A stretch of DNA of 64,000 nucleotides. It comes from Klebsiella quasivariicola. GTDB taxonomy: Bacteria > Pseudomonadota > Gammaproteobacteria > Enterobacterales > Enterobacteriaceae. Position numbers and translations under genes: made by a program. Position 1 is the first letter of the stretch. Each line of letters starts with the position of its first letter. The notes under the pieces are model-generated. The model ran no database searches. It was given only the letters and a program-made list of their open reading frames with translations, and was not told the DNA's origin. The DNA is taken from the NCBI RefSeq assembly GCF_002269255.1, contig NZ_CP022823.1, positions 3,534,001-3,598,000 on the forward strand. The letters are read 5' to 3'. Shown piece by piece: positions 28,124 to 35,563 of this stretch.

Positions 28124-28606
28124 TCAGGCGTTGTCGTTGGCGAACGATTTATGTTTATCCGCACGGGCCGCCAGCCACAGGCCACTATTCTTCATGGCAT
28201 ATCCAAAGACCAGGCCCAGCGCCAGAGAAGGCACTACCAGTCGCCAGTCACCGTCCGCCGCGAAGGTCGCGCAGGCGCCGATAAAGGTACCCGGGACAAA
28301 CGACAGCAATGTCTGTCGCGCCTGAATGCACATCAAAAAGGCCACCACACCGGTCATCATATAGCTGAGGATCTGCAGCTGCGGGGCCAGCGCACTACCG
28401 TGGATAATCACTAATGCCCAGACCACGCCGCTCATGACCGTGCAGGCCGAAATTGCCAGTCCTTTCAGACCGCCCTGCGGGCAGGCGAAATAGGCCGTAC
28501 AGCCGAGGAAGCCGGCCCAGCTCAGCAGGCCGAGAGCGACCGCCACCCATCCCCAGATCCCGGAGAGAATGCCCGTCGTTAATGCGATTGCGAAAAGTAT
28601 GTTCAT
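28124..28606 (-). CDS. ycdZ: DUF1097 inner-membrane protein YcdZ
   Basis: A 160-residue membrane protein with four to five hydrophobic segments, starting MNILFAIALTTGILSGIWGW. SWAGFLGCTAYFACPQGG and LSFVPGTFIGACATFA are the conserved DUF1097 stretches. The start agrees with E. coli YcdZ; the C-terminal tail differs. Function unknown. It is preceded by ycdY with a 103-bp gap. Confidence 0.9.
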   Translation of the reverse strand: MNILFAIALTTGILSGIWGWVAVALGLLSWAGFLGCTAYFACPQGGLKGLAISACTVMSGVVWALVIIHGSALAPQLQILSYMMTGVVAFLMCIQARQTLLSFVPGTFIGACATFAADGDWRLVVPSLALGLVFGYAMKNSGLWLAARADKHKSFANDNA

Positions 28607-28709
28607 GACGCGTATCCTAGCAGATACGCGGCTCAAGAATGAGATCTAAAACACAGTATATGAATGATGACTTTTTCAGTTGCATTCAAATAGTGATTTA
28701 AATCACATT

Positions 28710-29264
28710 TTATTGTTCGTCTTCTTCCTGAAGCTCATCCCACATCGCGGCGATGGCATCGCGGGTCAATGGCGCCATGGTGCGCCAGAACGGCGTGTGC
28801 GCATGGGCTTCGACTTTCCCCAGCATGGTTCCGCACCAGGGCAGGATATAGTCAGCAAACAGGAGCTCCAGCGTCTCGCTCTGCTCTTCGGTGGCATGAT
28901 CCTCCAGCCACGAGGCGGCCAGCAGCAGCGATCCAAGATGATCTGCCGGACCTTCCCCCGTCGGGATACCATGTTCACTCAGAAAAGCCCTGACCTCCGC
29001 TTCCGAGGAACCCTCCACCCACGCACTACGGTACGGCGACACGCTGCAGGCTTCGCCGACGAACAGGGCATTATAGTCTGTCGCCAGGGACTGCATATCG
29101 CAGCTTTTCTGCAGACGCGCCAGCAGCTCGTCCTGCTCAAGCGGCCAGCTGGCGGCCAGTTTGCCCTCACGGATCAGGGTAAACAGCGGCACCAGCAGCG
29201 GGTCCTGCGGTTGACGGTAATACAGCGAACCCAGCACGCGGCAGAGGATTGAAAACTCGTTCAT
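28710..29264 (-). CDS. ycdY: TorD/DmsD-family chaperone YcdY
   Basis: A 184-residue all-helical redox-enzyme-maturation-type chaperone (MNEFSILCRVLGSLYYRQPQDP). In E. coli it assists the zinc-dependent phosphatase YcdX, and the two genes are adjacent here as well (22 bp apart, ycdX first). Same length as E. coli. The central YRSAWVEGSSEAEVRAFL is typical of this branch of the family. Confidence 0.93.
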   Translation of the reverse strand: MNEFSILCRVLGSLYYRQPQDPLLVPLFTLIREGKLAASWPLEQDELLARLQKSCDMQSLATDYNALFVGEACSVSPYRSAWVEGSSEAEVRAFLSEHGIPTGEGPADHLGSLLLAASWLEDHATEEQSETLELLFADYILPWCGTMLGKVEAHAHTPFWRTMAPLTRDAIAAMWDELQEEDEQ

Positions 29265-29286
29265 TCAGTTATTCCAGTTATACAAA

Positions 29287-30024
29287 TTAAAGGTCAGCAA
29301 ATTCGGGGATCGCCGGCATGCCCCGCGACTCGAGGAAGTTGAGCAGGCGACGCGGAGAAACGTTGAGGATCCTCTCCTCCGGGAAATCGACTGCATCGAG
29401 GATCTTGCGGCATTCGGTAAAATCCCCAAGGGTAAACGCGGTGTGGGAATCCGAGCCCAGCGCCACCCATCCTCCGGCATCACGCACCGCGGCGGCGATA
29501 GCCCGGCAGTTATCTTCACTACCCACGCGCGACGAAACGAAAGAGGAGTTGTTGATCTCCAGCGCCACCTGATAGCGAGCTGCCGCTTCGGCAATAGCCG
29601 GAATATCCACCGGGAATTTCGGGTTGCCGGGGTGGCTAATCATATGCACTTTACCGCTGGCCATCGCAGCGATCATCGCCTGCGTATGCGTGTCACGATC
29701 CTGCGGCGGGAACACTGGCTCATGAAACCCGGCAATGATCAGATCAAGCGAGGTCAACATCGGCCCGGAACAGTCGATCTCGCCTTCGATATTTTTAATA
29801 TTGGACTCAATACCGCGCAGGATCCCGATACCGTCCACCAGGCGGGGCCAGATGCGCATATTAACGAAGTGCCAGTAGTGCGGGGCATCCGCCATGTCCG
29901 GGCCGTGGTCGGTGATGGCGAAGAGTTTGATCCCTTTACGCTTTGCTTGCGCAATATAATCGTGCAATGTGCTATAGGCGTGGGTGCTGGCGACGGTATG
30001 CATGTGCAGGTCAACGGGATACAT
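29287..30024 (-). CDS. ycdX: PHP-domain zinc phosphatase YcdX
   Basis: A 245-residue trinuclear-zinc phosphatase of the PHP family. The metal motif DLHMHTVAS opens the protein, with ITDHGPD, GIESNI, ISHPGNP, and ALGSDSHTAF providing further ligands. E. coli YcdX is linked to swarming, which is notable in a chromosome whose flagellar genes are missing from this locus. ATG at 30024 follows GAGGAGAATG; the long upstream extension is not real. Confidence 0.94.
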   Translation of the reverse strand: MYPVDLHMHTVASTHAYSTLHDYIAQAKRKGIKLFAITDHGPDMADAPHYWHFVNMRIWPRLVDGIGILRGIESNIKNIEGEIDCSGPMLTSLDLIIAGFHEPVFPPQDRDTHTQAMIAAMASGKVHMISHPGNPKFPVDIPAIAEAAARYQVALEINNSSFVSSRVGSEDNCRAIAAAVRDAGGWVALGSDSHTAFTLGDFTECRKILDAVDFPEERILNVSPRRLLNFLESRGMPAIPEFADL

Positions 30025-30081
30025 CACATTCTCCTCTTCTGTTTGCCGCAAGAATAGCAAAAATCCGGGCACTTGATTAGC

Positions 30082-30108
30082 AAAAACCCCGCTGGAGCGG
30101 GGTTTGTT
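30082..30108 (-). terminator. Terminator of ghrA
   Basis: Stem AAACCCCGCT / AGCGGGGTTT with loop CC on the minus strand followed by further T residues, 5 bp after the ghrA stop. Confidence 0.85.
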
Positions 30109-30112
30109 TGTC

Positions 30113-31051
30113 TTAATAACCGCGCTGACGATCGACCTGACCACTCACCGGCTCCCCTCGCTCCAGTCGGCTAATGGTCCCGGCGATATAGGCGATAGCT
30201 TCCAGTGGACGTGTCACCGCTGCCACATGGGGGGTCATGGCCACCCGCGGATGTGCCCAGAGCGGGCTATCCTGCGGCAACGGTTCGCGACTGAAGACAT
30301 CGAGCATCGCTCCTTTGAGCTTACCGCTGTTCAGCGCCGCCAGCAGATCCTCTTCAACGACATGCACGCCGCGGGCAAGATTAAGGACGTAGCTCTCATC
30401 CGGCAGCTGCGCCAGCAGCGTCTGGTTAATAATGCCGGCGGTTTCAGCGGTATTCGGCAGCAGGTTGATCAACACGCGAGTGCCCTGCAGGAATTCACCC
30501 AGCTCAGCCTGACCAGCGAAGCTCTGCACCTGCGGCCAGGATTTGCGGCTACGACTCCAGACACGAAGCGGAAACCCCCAGGGTTGCAGACTTTCCGCAA
30601 CCTTCGCCCCCAGCACCCCGGCGCCCATAATCCCGACGGTGAATTCGTCAGCGCGGTACTCGGGCAACGGCTGCCAGCGGGAAGCCAGCTTCAGCGCCTG
30701 ATAGTCATCAAAACGGCGGAACCAGTGCAGCACCTGGCTTACCGCATACTCCTGCATCTGGCGCCCCATGCCGGTATCTTCGAGACGAAACAGCGGAATC
30801 GACAACGGCAGCATATCCGGATGGTCGCGCAGCTTACTGAGGATAGAATCCACCCCTGCCCCAAGGGCGAACACGGCCTTCAGCGACCTGCCCTGCAACA
30901 TTTCCACCGGAGGATGCCAGGCCAGTGCATAGTCCGCCGGCTGGTTATCGCCCGCTTTCCACTCGCGCACCCGCGCGCCGGGTAACTGCTTTTCCAGCTC
31001 ATGGATCCAGTATTGGGTATCAAAGGTCGGATGGTAAAAAAGAATCTCCAT
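30113..31051 (-). CDS. ghrA: Glyoxylate/hydroxypyruvate reductase A
   Basis: GhrA reduces glyoxylate and hydroxypyruvate with NADPH. The 312-residue D-2-hydroxyacid dehydrogenase has the Rossmann motif GAGVLGAKVAESL, the catalytic Arg in NLARGVHVVEEDL, and the Glu/His pair (DVFSREPLP, TPHVAAVTRP). Length equals E. coli. Its start faces the first tRNA-Ser gene. Confidence 0.95.
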   Translation of the reverse strand: MEILFYHPTFDTQYWIHELEKQLPGARVREWKAGDNQPADYALAWHPPVEMLQGRSLKAVFALGAGVDSILSKLRDHPDMLPLSIPLFRLEDTGMGRQMQEYAVSQVLHWFRRFDDYQALKLASRWQPLPEYRADEFTVGIMGAGVLGAKVAESLQPWGFPLRVWSRSRKSWPQVQSFAGQAELGEFLQGTRVLINLLPNTAETAGIINQTLLAQLPDESYVLNLARGVHVVEEDLLAALNSGKLKGAMLDVFSREPLPQDSPLWAHPRVAMTPHVAAVTRPLEAIAYIAGTISRLERGEPVSGQVDRQRGY

Positions 31052-31254
31052 AGGGGCTCCTGATAGCAGACGCCCAGGGCAGGTTAGCGCTGGCGTCTTG
31101 TTTTACTCATTGTTTTCTATTGGTTTGCCAGCATAACAAAATTATCCCGAGCGAAAAGGGAAAAGGGACTGGCGACAAAAAAAACGGATTTCGCGCGTTT
31201 AAGGAGCAAGTTGCTCGAAGTTTGTCTAAACGCGCTTTTTTTGCAAAAAGTTGA

Positions 31255-31283
31255 TTGACGGGCGATACGTATTTCCCTACATT
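31255..31283 (+). promoter_or_regulatory. Promoter of the first tRNA-Ser gene
   Basis: TTGACG and TACATT are 17 bp apart and followed by a GC-rich discriminator (AGCGCCCG), the pattern of stringently controlled stable-RNA promoters. The tRNA begins 36 bp later. Confidence 0.8.
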
Positions 31284-31319
31284 AGCGCCCGTTCCCGATA
31301 ACAACGGGAAAGACAATAT

Positions 31320-31407
31320 GGTGAGGTGTCCGAGTGGCTGAAGGAGCACGCCTGGAAAGTGTGTATACGGCAACGTATCGGGGGTTCGAATCCCCCCCTC
31401 ACCGCCA
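31320..31407 (+). tRNA. serX: tRNA-Ser (anticodon GGA), copy 1
   Basis: An 88-nt class II tRNA with encoded CCA. The acceptor GGTGAGG pairs with CCTCACC, the anticodon loop is CTGGAAA (GGA), a long variable arm follows (TGTGTATACGGCAACGTATC region), and the T-arm is GGGGGTTCGAATCCCCC. Identical to the second copy at 34388. In E. coli a single serX stands next to ghrA. Confidence 0.98.
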
Positions 31408-31419
31408 TATTTTAAGAAG

Positions 31420-31448
31420 AGCTCGTACGCAAGTACGGGCTTTTTTTT
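31420..31448 (+). terminator. First terminator after tRNA-Ser copy 1
   Basis: Stem AGCTCGTAC / GTACGGGCT (one G-U), loop GCAA, then eight T residues, 12 bases after the tRNA CCA. Confidence 0.88.
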
Positions 31449-31601
31449 CGCATGTGGCACCCGCCGGGGGGGATGAGAACCCCCGACCGGGGTTCGACAA
31501 CTGGCAACGCCAGTTGGACAGACCGCGAGCCTGCGAGCGGGCTGCCCCGCAGGGGCGAGCGAAGCGAGTCAATCCCCCCCTCACCGCCATATTCGAGATG
31601 A

Positions 31602-31629
31602 GAGCCTGTACGAAAGTACGGGCTCTTTT
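31602..31629 (+). terminator. Second terminator after tRNA-Ser copy 1
   Basis: Stem GAGCCTGTAC / GTACGGGCTC with a GAAA loop and TTTT, following the second copy of the tRNA 3' end. The stem has diverged from the first one. Confidence 0.8.
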
Positions 31630-31665
31630 CACATGTGAGTTCCGACAAAAAACCGCTACCCCCCA

Positions 31666-32571
31666 TCAATCCTCCTCCATCCGCTGATACTCTTCGCTGA
31701 GATAGTCCACCAGCGCCCTGACAGAGGGCAACAGCCCGCGCCGAGAAGCAAATACCGCGTGAATCACTTCCCGCCGCGGCTGCCACTCATCCAGCACTAC
31801 CTCTAATTCTCCTGACGCCAGCTGATCGCGCACCATTAATAAAGGAAGCTGCACCACGCCTACGCCGGCCATCGCCGCCTCGCGCAGCGCCAGCATATCG
31901 GTGGTGACCATTCGCGGCGTAAAGAACACTTCCGCTCTTGCCCCCTCCGGCCCGGTGAGCTGCCATTTATGTTGATGCTTGTTCGCCCCCAGGCTGAGCC
32001 CCGGCCAGACGCTCAGCTCAGACGGCGCCTGCGGACGTCCGAGCCGGGAAATGAGATCCGGGCTGGCCACCAGCCGGTGCCCGCGGTCCGCCAGCACGCG
32101 CATCACCAGGTCGCTATCCTCGATGGGCCGGGGACGGACGCGGATCGCCACATCAATGCCCTCCCCGACTACATCCACCCGGCGGTTGGTCGCCTCAAGA
32201 TGCAGCGTTACCCCGGGATAGCGCGCCATAAATCGTGCCAGCATCGGACCGATATGGACATGCAGCAAGGTGACCGGACAGGTGATCCTCACGCTGCCGC
32301 GCGGCTCGGCGCGCAGCGTCTCGACCGCCTGCTGCGCCGCCTCGGCCTCTATCAGCATCGCTTTGCAATGCTGATAAAAGGTCTGCCCAACCTCGGTGAC
32401 CGCAAACTGGCGGGTGGTTCGCTGAATCAAACGCACGCCCAACCGCTCCTCGAGTTGCGCAATGCGACGGCTGAGCTTGGATTTCGGCTGGTCAAGCGCT
32501 CGCCCCGCCGCGGCGAAACCGCCATGGTCTACCACCTGGACAAACCAGGCGAAGTCATTGAGATCCTGCAT
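31666..32571 (-). CDS. LysR-family regulator, divergent from a pirin gene
   Basis: A 301-residue LysR-type regulator (MQDLNDFAWFVQVVDHGGFAAAGRAL, helix-turn-helix PKSKLSRRIAQLEERLGVRL). GGAGG precedes the ATG. It is divergent from the pirin-like gene with 114 bp between starts and presumably controls the pirin/isochorismatase pair. Regulators of this type beside pirins are common in Enterobacteriaceae and Pseudomonas. The whole unit lies between two tRNA-Ser copies. Confidence 0.88.
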   Translation of the reverse strand: MQDLNDFAWFVQVVDHGGFAAAGRALDQPKSKLSRRIAQLEERLGVRLIQRTTRQFAVTEVGQTFYQHCKAMLIEAEAAQQAVETLRAEPRGSVRITCPVTLLHVHIGPMLARFMARYPGVTLHLEATNRRVDVVGEGIDVAIRVRPRPIEDSDLVMRVLADRGHRLVASPDLISRLGRPQAPSELSVWPGLSLGANKHQHKWQLTGPEGARAEVFFTPRMVTTDMLALREAAMAGVGVVQLPLLMVRDQLASGELEVVLDEWQPRREVIHAVFASRRGLLPSVRALVDYLSEEYQRMEED

Positions 32572-32685
32572 CCTTCCTCCATTGTTCCATTTTTGGAACA
32601 GTATAGGTCATTTTTGCTCACTACCGCACACGTCGTCCCGGATATAAGCTTATTCACATCAGATACCGACACACAGGAGAAAGCC

Positions 32686-33546
32686 ATGAAACAGATTACA
32701 GGAGTCTACACCGCGCCTGCGCAGCATTGGGTAGGCGACGGCTTCCCGGTTCGCTCGATGTTTTCCTATCAGACGCACGGCCAGCAGCTGAGTCCCTTCT
32801 TACTGCTTGACTATGCCGGGCCGTACACCTTCCCGGCGGGCAGCGAGAAACGCGGCGTCGGTGAGCATCCGCATCGCGGATTCGAAACCGTCACCATCGT
32901 TTACGCCGGAGAAGTAGAGCATCGCGACTCCACCGGACGCGGCGGGGTGATTGGCCCGGGCGACGTGCAGTGGATGACGGCGGGCGCCGGGATCCTGCAT
33001 GAAGAGTTCCACTCGGAAGCCTTCACCCGCAGCGGCGGCGAGCTGAAGATGATCCAGCTGTGGGTCAACCTGCCCGCCAAAGACAAAATGACGGCCCCCG
33101 GCTACCAGAGCATTACCGCCGGGACGATCCCCACCGTCGCGCTGGCGAACGGCGCCGGACAGGTTCGGGTGATTGCCGGCCAGTATGACGACGTCAGCGG
33201 CCCGGCCCATACCTTCTCACCGCTTAACGTGTGGGATCTACAGCTGAATCAGGGGCACGACCTCACGCTGCGCCAGCCGGAAGGATGGAGTACCGCGCTG
33301 GTTGTGCTGGAAGGGGAAGTGATCATTAACGGTTCCGAGTCCGCCCGCGAAGGCCAGTTGGCCGTCCTGAGCCAGACAGGAGACGCCCTGCATCTGGAGG
33401 CGACAGCCCAGGCAAAAGTTCTGCTGATGGCCGGTGAACCGCTACAGGAGCCGATTGTGGGCTATGGCCCCTTTGTCATGAATAACAAAACCCAAATCGC
33501 AGAAGCCGTTCGCGATTTTAACAGCGGCCGCTTTGGCCAAATCTAA
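32686..33546 (+). CDS. Pirin-family bicupin protein
   Basis: A 286-residue pirin. The metal site is in GEHPHRGFETVTIVYAGEV with the following EVEHRDS, and MTAGAGILHEEFHSE is the family signature; a C-terminal cupin follows (EGEVIING). Several pirins, such as YhhW, show quercetin 2,3-dioxygenase activity; the natural substrate is unknown. ATG at 32686 follows ACAGGAG; the long upstream reading is antisense to the LysR gene and not coding. The next gene begins 18 bp after its stop. Confidence 0.88.
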   Translation: MKQITGVYTAPAQHWVGDGFPVRSMFSYQTHGQQLSPFLLLDYAGPYTFPAGSEKRGVGEHPHRGFETVTIVYAGEVEHRDSTGRGGVIGPGDVQWMTAGAGILHEEFHSEAFTRSGGELKMIQLWVNLPAKDKMTAPGYQSITAGTIPTVALANGAGQVRVIAGQYDDVSGPAHTFSPLNVWDLQLNQGHDLTLRQPEGWSTALVVLEGEVIINGSESAREGQLAVLSQTGDALHLEATAQAKVLLMAGEPLQEPIVGYGPFVMNNKTQIAEAVRDFNSGRFGQI

Positions 33547-33564
33547 CTGATTGAGGTGAATACT

Positions 33565-34242
33565 ATGTCTACTCCCGCTAACTTTAACGGTGCTCGTCCG
33601 GTGATTGATGTTAACGATACCGCAATGCTGTTGATTGACCATCAGAGCGGTCTGTTCCAGACCGTCGGCGATATGCCGATGCCAGAGCTGCGCGCTCGCG
33701 CCGCCGCGCTGGCCAAGATGGCGTCACTTGCCGGGATCCCGGTGATCACGACCGCCTCGGTGCCGCAGGGGCCGAACGGTCCGCTGATCCCGGAGATTCA
33801 CGAGAACGCGCCGCATGCGAAATACATCGCCCGTAAAGGCGAGATCAACGCCTGGGATAACCCGGAATTCGTCGCCGCGGTAAAAGCGACTGGCCGTAAA
33901 ACGCTAATTATCGCCGGGACTATCACCAGCGTCTGCATGGCCTTCCCGGCGATTGCCGCCGTCGCCGATGGCTATAAGGTGTTTGCCGTAATCGATGCCT
34001 CCGGCACCTACAGCAAAATGGCGCAGGAGATTACCCTGGCTCGCGTGGTACAGGCCGGTGTGGTGCCAATGGACACCGCCGCCGTCGCCTCTGAGCTGCA
34101 GCGCACCTGGAATCGCCCGGACGCCGCAGAATGGGCTGAGGTGTACACCAAAGTCTTCCCGGCCTACCAGCTGCTGATTGAAAGCTACAGCAAAGCGCAG
34201 GACGTGGTGAAGAATAACGAACAGCTGGATTCCCAGCGCTAA
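33565..34242 (+). CDS. Isochorismatase-like cysteine hydrolase (YcaC type)
   Basis: A 225-residue hydrolase of the isochorismatase-like superfamily. The Asp of LLIDHQSG, the Lys of KYIARKGEINAW region and the Cys of IAGTITSVCMAFPA form the expected triad. It resembles E. coli YcaC, whose substrate is unknown. ATG at 33565 follows GAGGTG. It forms an operon with the pirin gene; LysR/pirin/YcaC-like modules recur in proteobacteria, but no pathway is proven. Confidence 0.88.
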   Translation: MSTPANFNGARPVIDVNDTAMLLIDHQSGLFQTVGDMPMPELRARAAALAKMASLAGIPVITTASVPQGPNGPLIPEIHENAPHAKYIARKGEINAWDNPEFVAAVKATGRKTLIIAGTITSVCMAFPAIAAVADGYKVFAVIDASGTYSKMAQEITLARVVQAGVVPMDTAAVASELQRTWNRPDAAEWAEVYTKVFPAYQLLIESYSKAQDVVKNNEQLDSQR

Positions 34243-34249
34243 AACGCCC

Positions 34250-34278
34250 GCCCCGCTGCGCCGCAGCGGGGCATTGTT
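34250..34278 (+). terminator. Terminator of the pirin operon
   Basis: Perfect 10-bp stem GCCCCGCTGC / GCAGCGGGGC with loop GCC, followed by ATTGTT. Strong stem, weak T-run. Confidence 0.7.
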
Positions 34279-34317
34279 CAATGCGTGAGCGAACGGTAAA
34301 GAAAGAATAAAATATGC

Positions 34318-34346
34318 TTGACCGTTTTAACGCAACTCCCTATAGT
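34318..34346 (+). promoter_or_regulatory. Promoter of the second tRNA-Ser gene
   Basis: TTGACC and TATAGT are 17 bp apart, followed by the GC-rich discriminator AGCGCCCCG. It differs in sequence from the promoter of copy 1 although the tRNAs are identical, so the duplication did not simply carry the promoter along. Confidence 0.82.
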
Positions 34347-34387
34347 AGCGCCCCGTTGCCCACCCAAGGTGAGCAGCAAGACAATAT

Positions 34388-34475
34388 GGTGAGGTGTCCG
34401 AGTGGCTGAAGGAGCACGCCTGGAAAGTGTGTATACGGCAACGTATCGGGGGTTCGAATCCCCCCCTCACCGCCA
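34388..34475 (+). tRNA. tRNA-Ser (anticodon GGA), copy 2
   Basis: Identical 88-nt gene to the copy at 31320, with encoded CCA and anticodon GGA. The identity continues for about 7 bases upstream (ACAATAT) and some 250 bases downstream. The two copies are direct repeats 3068 bp apart. Confidence 0.98.
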
Positions 34476-34487
34476 TATTTTAAGAAG

Positions 34488-34516
34488 AGCTCGTACGAAA
34501 GTACGGGCTTTTTTTT
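34488..34516 (+). terminator. First terminator after tRNA-Ser copy 2
   Basis: Stem AGCTCGTAC / GTACGGGCT, GAAA loop, eight T residues. Confidence 0.88.
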
Positions 34517-34668
34517 CGCATGTAGCACCCGCCGGGGGGATGAGAACCCCCGACCGGGGTTCGACAACTGGCAACGCCAGTTGGACAGACCGCGAGCCTG
34601 CGAGCGGGCTGCCCCGCAGGGGCGAGCGAAGCGAGTCAATCCCCCCCTCACCGCCATATTTTAAGAAG

Positions 34669-34697
34669 AGCTCGTACGAAAGTACGGGCTTTTTTTT
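34669..34697 (+). terminator. Second terminator after tRNA-Ser copy 2
   Basis: An exact repeat of the terminator at 34488, 181 bp downstream, after the second copy of the tRNA 3' end. Confidence 0.88.
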
Positions 34698-34727
34698 CGC
34701 ATGTAGCACCCGCCGGGAGAATGCCCC

Positions 34728-34757
34728 AAAAAACAAAGCCCGGGCTAGCCCGGGCCT
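34728..34757 (-). terminator. Terminator of phoH
   Basis: The palindrome GCCCGGGCTAGCCCGGGC is followed on the minus strand by TTTGTTTTTT, 17 bp after the phoH stop. Confidence 0.85.
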
Positions 34758-34774
34758 TGCTCACAGTATGACGA

Positions 34775-35563
34775 TCAATAATAGGCTTTCAGCGTCCGCT
34801 GGCAGAGGGCCGAGCGCACGCAGTCATCGGTGGTGAAACGCACGATGCCGATCATCTCGTCTTCCTCAAAACGCGCCAGCGCATCGCTCAGGCCAGATCT
34901 CACGCCAGAGGGCAAGTCGCACTGGGTGATATCGCCATTGACGATAACCGTCACGTTCTCCCCGAGGCGGGTTAAAAACATCTTCATTTGCGCTGCGGTC
35001 ACGTTCTGGGCCTCGTCCAGGATCACCACCGCATTTTCAAAGGTACGTCCGCGCATATAGGCGAACGGCGCGATTTCCACCTTGCCGATTTCCGGACGCA
35101 GGCAGTACTGCATAAAGGAAGCCCCCAGCCTTTTCACCAGCACGTCGTAAACCGGTCGGAAATAGGGAGCGAACTTCTCGGCGATATCTCCCGGTAAGAA
35201 GCCGAGATCTTCGTCGGCCTGCAGAACGGGACGGGTAACAATAATTCTGTCCACATCCTTATGGATCAGAGCTTCAGCTGCCTTCGCCGCACTGATCCAG
35301 GTCTTGCCGCATCCGGCTTCGCCGGTGGCGAAAATCAGCTGTTTATTGTCGATGGCATTCAGATAATGCGCCTGAGCCTCATTGCGCGCCTCAATTGGGG
35401 AAGTATCACGGCTGTCCCGCGCCATGCCAATTGCTTCTACGCCACTCATTTGCACAAGCGATGTGACCGATTCTTCTTCACGCTGCTTATGGCTGCGTGA
35501 ATCCCGTCTCAGCACACGTTTTGCTTCACGACGAGCTTTGATCACTGCTTTTTGTCTTCCCAT
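34775..35563 (-). CDS. phoH: Phosphate-starvation-inducible ATPase PhoH
   Basis: A 262-residue cytoplasmic P-loop ATPase of the PhoH family: Walker A GEAGCGKT, Walker B VILDEAQN, and the sensor region NGDITQCDLP. I chose the ATG giving MGRQKAVIKARREAKRVLRR, with AAGGTG seven bases before it. The frame stays open for 90 more codons upstream (to 35833), and the E. coli entry is annotated at that longer length (354 aa); the extension is Ser/Arg-rich and without recognisable domain. E. coli phoH is induced by PhoB under phosphate limitation. Confidence 0.9.
   Translation of the reverse strand: MGRQKAVIKARREAKRVLRRDSRSHKQREEESVTSLVQMSGVEAIGMARDSRDTSPIEARNEAQAHYLNAIDNKQLIFATGEAGCGKTWISAAKAAEALIHKDVDRIIVTRPVLQADEDLGFLPGDIAEKFAPYFRPVYDVLVKRLGASFMQYCLRPEIGKVEIAPFAYMRGRTFENAVVILDEAQNVTAAQMKMFLTRLGENVTVIVNGDITQCDLPSGVRSGLSDALARFEEDEMIGIVRFTTDDCVRSALCQRTLKAYY

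Larger units (their letters stand above)
31389..31630 (+). repeat. Tandem 182-bp unit containing the tRNA-Ser 3' end, locus 1
   Basis: The 23 bases from AATCCCCCCC through CCGCCATATT occur inside the tRNA 3' end (31389) and again at 31571, 182 bp downstream. Each copy is followed by a terminator hairpin (GTACGxAAGTACGGGCT type). The tract between holds several strong hairpins: GGGGG/CCCCC, CAACTGG/CCAGTTG and GCCCC/GGGGC. The layout resembles the 178-bp repeats of the E. coli tyrT operon that carry the tRNA-Tyr 3' end and yield rtT RNA. Locus 2 has the same structure. Confidence 0.85.
34457..34710 (+). repeat. Tandem 181-bp unit containing the tRNA-Ser 3' end, locus 2
   Basis: The tRNA 3' end plus spacer and terminator hairpin (from 34457) is repeated at 34638, 181 bp on, in a longer and cleaner match than at locus 1: identity runs from AATCCCCCCC through the terminator T-run and on to GTAGCACCCGCCGGG. 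The structured tract between the copies is nearly the same as in locus 1, differing by a G in a G-run. Confidence 0.87.

Noticed and set aside
31107..31460. Minus-strand open frame over tRNA-Ser giving a protein with GEGGIRTPDTLPYTHFPG
   Set aside because: It is the antisense of the serine tRNA gene; such frames are a known source of spurious proteins. The same frame recurs at 34340-34657 for the second tRNA.
31969..32685. Long N-terminal extension of the pirin frame
   Set aside because: It runs antisense through the LysR gene; pirin similarity and the ribosome site begin at 32686.
34457..34710. Attachment sites of an integrated phage at the repeated tRNA 3' ends
   Set aside because: Only about 180 bp lie between the repeats, there is no integrase or phage gene, and both serX loci have the same spacer. 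A tRNA-linked tandem unit fits better.
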